The notes under the pieces: model-generated
Databases searched by the model: none
What the model was told of the DNA's origin: nothing
Seen by the model: only the letters and a program-made list of their open reading frames with translations
From: Tritrichomonas musculus
Lineage: Eukaryota; Parabasalia; Tritrichomonadida; Tritrichomonadidae
DNA length: 64,000 nucleotides
Reading direction: 5' to 3'
Assembly: GCA_039105265.1 (NCBI GenBank)
Contig: JAPFFF010000013.1
Location: 3,720,001 to 3,784,000 of the forward strand
Shown here: piece after piece, positions 60,822-64,000 of the stretch
How the letters are laid out: every line of letters starts with the position of its first letter
Position numbering within the stretch: position 1 is the stretch's first letter
Position numbers and translations under genes: made by a program

Positions 60822-63620
60822 ATGCAAGATCAAATAACTCAAATTAGGCTTCGTAATATTTATAAAGTTTGCTTGAACAATTATCAAAAAATTAGAGAAA
60901 TTAGTAAAGGAGGCTTTGGCTGTGTTTATTTAATTAGAAAGAAAAATACAAACGAGTATTATGCAGCCAAAATCATTAAATATTTTAATGAAGAAACAAC
61001 CTATAAACTAATGATTAATCGAGAAATCAGCATTATGATGAGAATAACGCATTCAACATTAATTCGATTTATTGGATATTCACTAGAAGACTTTGAAGGA
61101 AATAACAATGTCACTATTATCATGGAATATCATGAAAAAGGATCATTATCAAAATATCTGCAAGATTCACGAACAGGTAATGCAGACATTGAATTTGACA
61201 ATACAAAACGGCAAATTATTTTAATTGGAATTGCATACGGCATGTCATTTCTTCATAAGAATCACATTATTCACAGAGACTTGAAACCGAGCAATATCTT
61301 ACTTGATAATGAATTAAAGCCTCATATTATTGATTTTGGACTTTCAAAATTCTATGAAGAAGGAAAACCACAAAGCTCAATTCAGCAGGTTGGCACTAAA
61401 ATATATATGTCACCAGAAACCATTGAAGAAAACGTATATAATGAAAAAACAGATGTTTATTCATTTGGTATTTTAATGTTTGAAGTTATTACAAATCAAA
61501 TTCCTTATCCAGATTTTCAAAATGGAAAAATAACTGAATACAAATTCAATAATCAAGTTGTTCAAGAAAATTTTCGTCCTATTTTTGATTTTCCAGTTAA
61601 AGATTCCATTAAAAATTTGATAAAACGTTGTTGGTCAAAAAATAGTAATGAAAGACCAACATTTGAAGAACTTTTTAATAAATTAGCATTCAATGATGAA
61701 AATTGGATTATTGATGTATATGATGGAAATGAAAATGAAAATGAATATGATATCAGTAAGTATTTTCTTGATGGAGTAAACTCAGAAGAAATTTTGGAAT
61801 ATGTCGAATATATTCAAGATACAACACCGTTTGAAGAACTCAAGAAAGAGAATGAGCATATGAAGACTCAAATTCAGGAAGAGAATATTAAATCTACTGA
61901 TCAAATCAAAAAACTCAATAATATCATATTAGAGCAAAAAGATCAAATCAAAGAAATTCAAAATGAAAATAAAATTCATTATAAACAAATATTAAATCTT
62001 GAAAAAGTTGTGAGTGTTTCTGGATTTAACAATCTTCAATTAATCTCCCAAATGTCATTAATTTCACATTTTATTGAAAAAAACAACCAACAAGATAAAA
62101 ATTCAAATAGTTACTTTGACTTTTATTGTTTACTTAAATATTTCATGAGCACCAATTTAGATAAAAATGGTCATTATTTAGAGGTTTTGGGCTTTAATGA
62201 TAAGGATTTTATTGTTAAAATAGAAAAAATTGACGAGATTCATATATTGAAAGATGCTACAAGTGTTTTATTTCAAGATTTCGTATCAGAATTAGAGAAA
62301 TTTATCGATATAATTAAACCATTCAAAAGAATTTGTGTTGATATTCAATATCCATCTAAATCATTTGATAATGTTTATTCAAATTTAGTAAAATTGAAAG
62401 AAACATGTGAAAATGGGCCAAATATTGAAATCTGTATCTTTATTTCAGGAATTATTGAAACAGATGAAAAATTTATTAAAAACAAAATTATTAAAAGCAT
62501 CATTTTGGATAAACCAATCAAAACCATAAAATACTATAACATTCAAGGATCTTTTCAAGGTTGTTCATCTTTGGAACAAATAAAAATATCACCATCATGT
62601 ACGTCAATTGAAACGAATGCATTCAGTGAATGCAAGTCATTAAAGCAAATATCGATTCCTTCTTCTGTAACACAAATCGGATATGCTTCATTTTATAATT
62701 GTTCTTTATTAGAACAAGTTTCAATTCCTTCTTCTATCATATTAATTAAAAAATATACTTTTAGAGCCTGCTCATCATTAACACAAATAACAATTCCTTC
62801 ATCTGTTACCAAAATTGAAGATTTTGCTTTTGCTAATTGCTCATCATTAACTAAAATATCATTTCAAATTCCATCAAATGTAACTTTAATTGGATCTGCC
62901 GTTTTTAGTTTTTGTCCATCATTGACAAAAATAAAAATCCCTTCCTCAGTGACTTCATTTGGTGATTATGTTTTTTATAATTGTTCTTCGTTAAAGAAAA
63001 TTTCAATTCCATCGTCTATTGATATCATTAGAGCTTGCTTTTTTTATGGATGCTCATCATTAAACATAATATCAATTCCATCGTCAGTACATAAAATTGA
63101 GGAGCAATCTTTTATCGGGGTAAAATCATTAACAATAATCGGAGACATTAAGATCATTGTTGAGTGTATGTTCGCATATTGTGAATCATTAACACAAATC
63201 GCAATTCCATCATCTGTAACTTCAATTGGAGATTCTGCTTTCGCTGGATGTTCATCATTAACACAAATCACAATTCCATCATCTGTAACTTCAATTGGAG
63301 ATTCTGCTTTCGCTGGATGTTCATCATTAACACAAATCACAATTCCATCATCTGTAACTTCAATTGGAAATTCTGCTTTCTCTGAATGTTCATCATTAAC
63401 ACAAATCACAATTCCTTCTTCTGTAACTTCAATTGGAAATTCTGCTTTCGCTGGATGTTCATCATTAACACAAATCACAATTCCTTCTTCTGTAACTTCA
63501 ATTGGAAATTCTGCTTTCTCTGAATGTTCATCATTAACACAAATCACAATTCCTTCTTCTGTAACTTCAATTGGAACTGATGCATTTTCAAAAAGAATTA
63601 ATATAATAAGAGTTGAATAA
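60822..63620 (+). CDS. TKL-type kinase with coiled coil and BspA-like LRR_5 repeats
   Basis: A 932-aa protein. The kinase (about 21-300) has loop SKGGFGCVY (first Gly replaced by Ser28), lysine K50 in AAKII, HRDLKPSNILLD (151-162), DFGLSK (171-176), GTKIYMSPE (191-199) and NERPTF, a TKL pattern with active-site residues intact. An acidic stretch follows, then a coiled coil (about 345-405, ELKKENEHMKTQIQEEN type), a globular linker, and about 15 LRR_5 repeats (about 565-925). The last six repeats are nearly identical at DNA level (63186-63599). The coiled coil suggests dimerisation, which often activates such kinases (inference). No signal peptide or TM. It differs from the pair at 28535/31637 by the coiled coil. 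The stop lies in AATAAAT. Confidence 0.92.
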   Translation: MQDQITQIRLRNIYKVCLNNYQKIREISKGGFGCVYLIRKKNTNEYYAAKIIKYFNEETTYKLMINREISIMMRITHSTLIRFIGYSLEDFEGNNNVTIIMEYHEKGSLSKYLQDSRTGNADIEFDNTKRQIILIGIAYGMSFLHKNHIIHRDLKPSNILLDNELKPHIIDFGLSKFYEEGKPQSSIQQVGTKIYMSPETIEENVYNEKTDVYSFGILMFEVITNQIPYPDFQNGKITEYKFNNQVVQENFRPIFDFPVKDSIKNLIKRCWSKNSNERPTFEELFNKLAFNDENWIIDVYDGNENENEYDISKYFLDGVNSEEILEYVEYIQDTTPFEELKKENEHMKTQIQEENIKSTDQIKKLNNIILEQKDQIKEIQNENKIHYKQILNLEKVVSVSGFNNLQLISQMSLISHFIEKNNQQDKNSNSYFDFYCLLKYFMSTNLDKNGHYLEVLGFNDKDFIVKIEKIDEIHILKDATSVLFQDFVSELEKFIDIIKPFKRICVDIQYPSKSFDNVYSNLVKLKETCENGPNIEICIFISGIIETDEKFIKNKIIKSIILDKPIKTIKYYNIQGSFQGCSSLEQIKISPSCTSIETNAFSECKSLKQISIPSSVTQIGYASFYNCSLLEQVSIPSSIILIKKYTFRACSSLTQITIPSSVTKIEDFAFANCSSLTKISFQIPSNVTLIGSAVFSFCPSLTKIKIPSSVTSFGDYVFYNCSSLKKISIPSSIDIIRACFFYGCSSLNIISIPSSVHKIEEQSFIGVKSLTIIGDIKIIVECMFAYCESLTQIAIPSSVTSIGDSAFAGCSSLTQITIPSSVTSIGDSAFAGCSSLTQITIPSSVTSIGNSAFSECSSLTQITIPSSVTSIGNSAFAGCSSLTQITIPSSVTSIGNSAFSECSSLTQITIPSSVTSIGTDAFSKRINIIRVE
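63186..63599 (+). repeat. Six 69-bp tandem repeats inside the LRR gene
   Basis: Six units each encode 23 residues (SLTQITIPSSVTSIG, then D/N-S-A-F and AGCS or SECS). Units alternate AGC/AGC/SEC/AGC/SEC and switch from CCATCATCT to CCTTCTTCT codons halfway, showing recent unequal exchange. The reverse strand is open for over 200 codons here, only because the repeats lack stops. Confidence 0.85.
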
Positions 63621-63624
63621 ATAT

Positions 63625-64000
63625 TATTTATTCTTATTTTGGAAATTGGAAATTCAATATGATTCTCTTCCAAAAGGTTAATTATTTCAGCATTTTTACC
63701 ATGAATTGCAAAATACCACAACTGTGGTGTCAATTCAACTCCATTAATTTGTAAATATTTGAAAATTTGAATTGGTCAAAAAAATGCAGCATATTTAATC
63801 AGTATCAATTTATCATCTTTATCTTTTTTATCTTTATTTAATGAATTAAGAGAACCAAGTCCAAAAGCAGGTTTATCATTAGCGATACTTCTATCTGATT
63901 CGATTTGTTTCTTTATCAAAAAAGAACTTGTTTCAAAAATTGATGATTTAATTATTTTAATAGATGCAATGAATTCTTCAACCGAATCATTTCGAATTTA
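63625..64000 (-). pseudogene. DUF3447 gene fragment running off the window edge
   Basis: The minus strand encodes SVEEFIASIK, SSIFETSSFLIKKQI, a Lys/Asp-rich insert, LIKYAAFF then PIQIFKYLQINGVEL and LWYFAIHGKNAEIINLLEE, the DUF3447 signature order. One in-frame TGA replaces the Gly codon in the FFGSIQIFQYL motif. The gene also stops matching the family near 63640, where it abuts the 3' end of the kinase-LRR gene tail-to-tail; the usual C-terminal half is missing. A pseudogene whose 5' part lies beyond the window. Confidence 0.72.

Noticed and set aside
63044-63733. Open minus-strand frame of 229 codons opposite the LRR repeats
   Set aside because: Only its first ~30 residues are DUF3447 sequence; the rest is the antisense of 69-bp LRR repeats that happen to lack stops.

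Overview
The window is very AT-rich eukaryotic DNA with long single-exon genes and no convincing canonical introns. The gene content points to a parabasalid (trichomonad), most like Tritrichomonas. It carries BspA/TlpA-like leucine-rich repeat (LRR_5) proteins, DUF3447/ankyrin proteins, many divergent protein kinases, kinase-Sel1 fusions and short-TIR DNA transposons. About half of the stop codons sit in or next to a TAAA tetranucleotide, as expected of the trichomonad polyadenylation signal. TAA, TAG and TGA are all used as stops, so the code looks standard. The genus is an inference; there is no rRNA or tRNA in the window to confirm it.

Layout. 1-7.5 kb: mostly empty AT-rich DNA with one Ser/Thr kinase (2462-3574, -) and two copies of a Mutator-like non-autonomous transposon; the copy at 5343-6475 has clean 13-bp TIRs and a 9-bp target duplication. 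7.5-18 kb: a ubiquitin-like protein, a caspase-fold protein that has lost both catalytic residues, a 1,400-aa secreted clan GH-D-like glycosidase (probably laterally acquired), a CAMK-type kinase, and two GC-rich structured islands. 18-25 kb: a 1,378-aa kinase with about 23 Sel1 repeats, a broken E2-U-box fusion gene, a propeller-like fragment and a mariner-like MITE. 25-40 kb: a DUF3447-LRR_5 fusion, two head-to-head TKL kinase-LRR_5 paralogues with a homogenised LRR block, a decayed Rho-type GTPase, a frameshifted kinase-Sel1 gene and a DUF3447 gene sharing a 39-bp divergent promoter.

40-55.6 kb: single ankyrin repeats stand 0.5-0.8 kb apart in AT-rich spacers, followed by a four-copy tandem array (unit 2,891 bp). 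Each unit carries a gene for a 455-aa protein joining a BTB-BACK-like region to a complete Arf GTPase, which is the most unusual find here. Copy 4 is split upstream of its gene by a 1,464-bp TA-flanked MITE and keeps the older form of the 3' flank. 55.7-64 kb: a third kinase-Sel1 gene, two DUF3447 fragments and a kinase-coiled-coil-LRR_5 gene ending in nearly perfect 69-bp repeats.

How the genes fit together: the window shows domain shuffling around signalling modules. Kinase domains are joined to Sel1 arrays or LRR_5 arrays, DUF3447 to LRR_5 or ankyrins, Arf to BTB-BACK, and E2 to U-box. Almost all products look cytosolic (no signal peptide or TM), except the glycosidase. Decay marks (frameshift, in-frame stops, orphan exons, templated inverted repeats) suggest a fast-turnover gene-family region.
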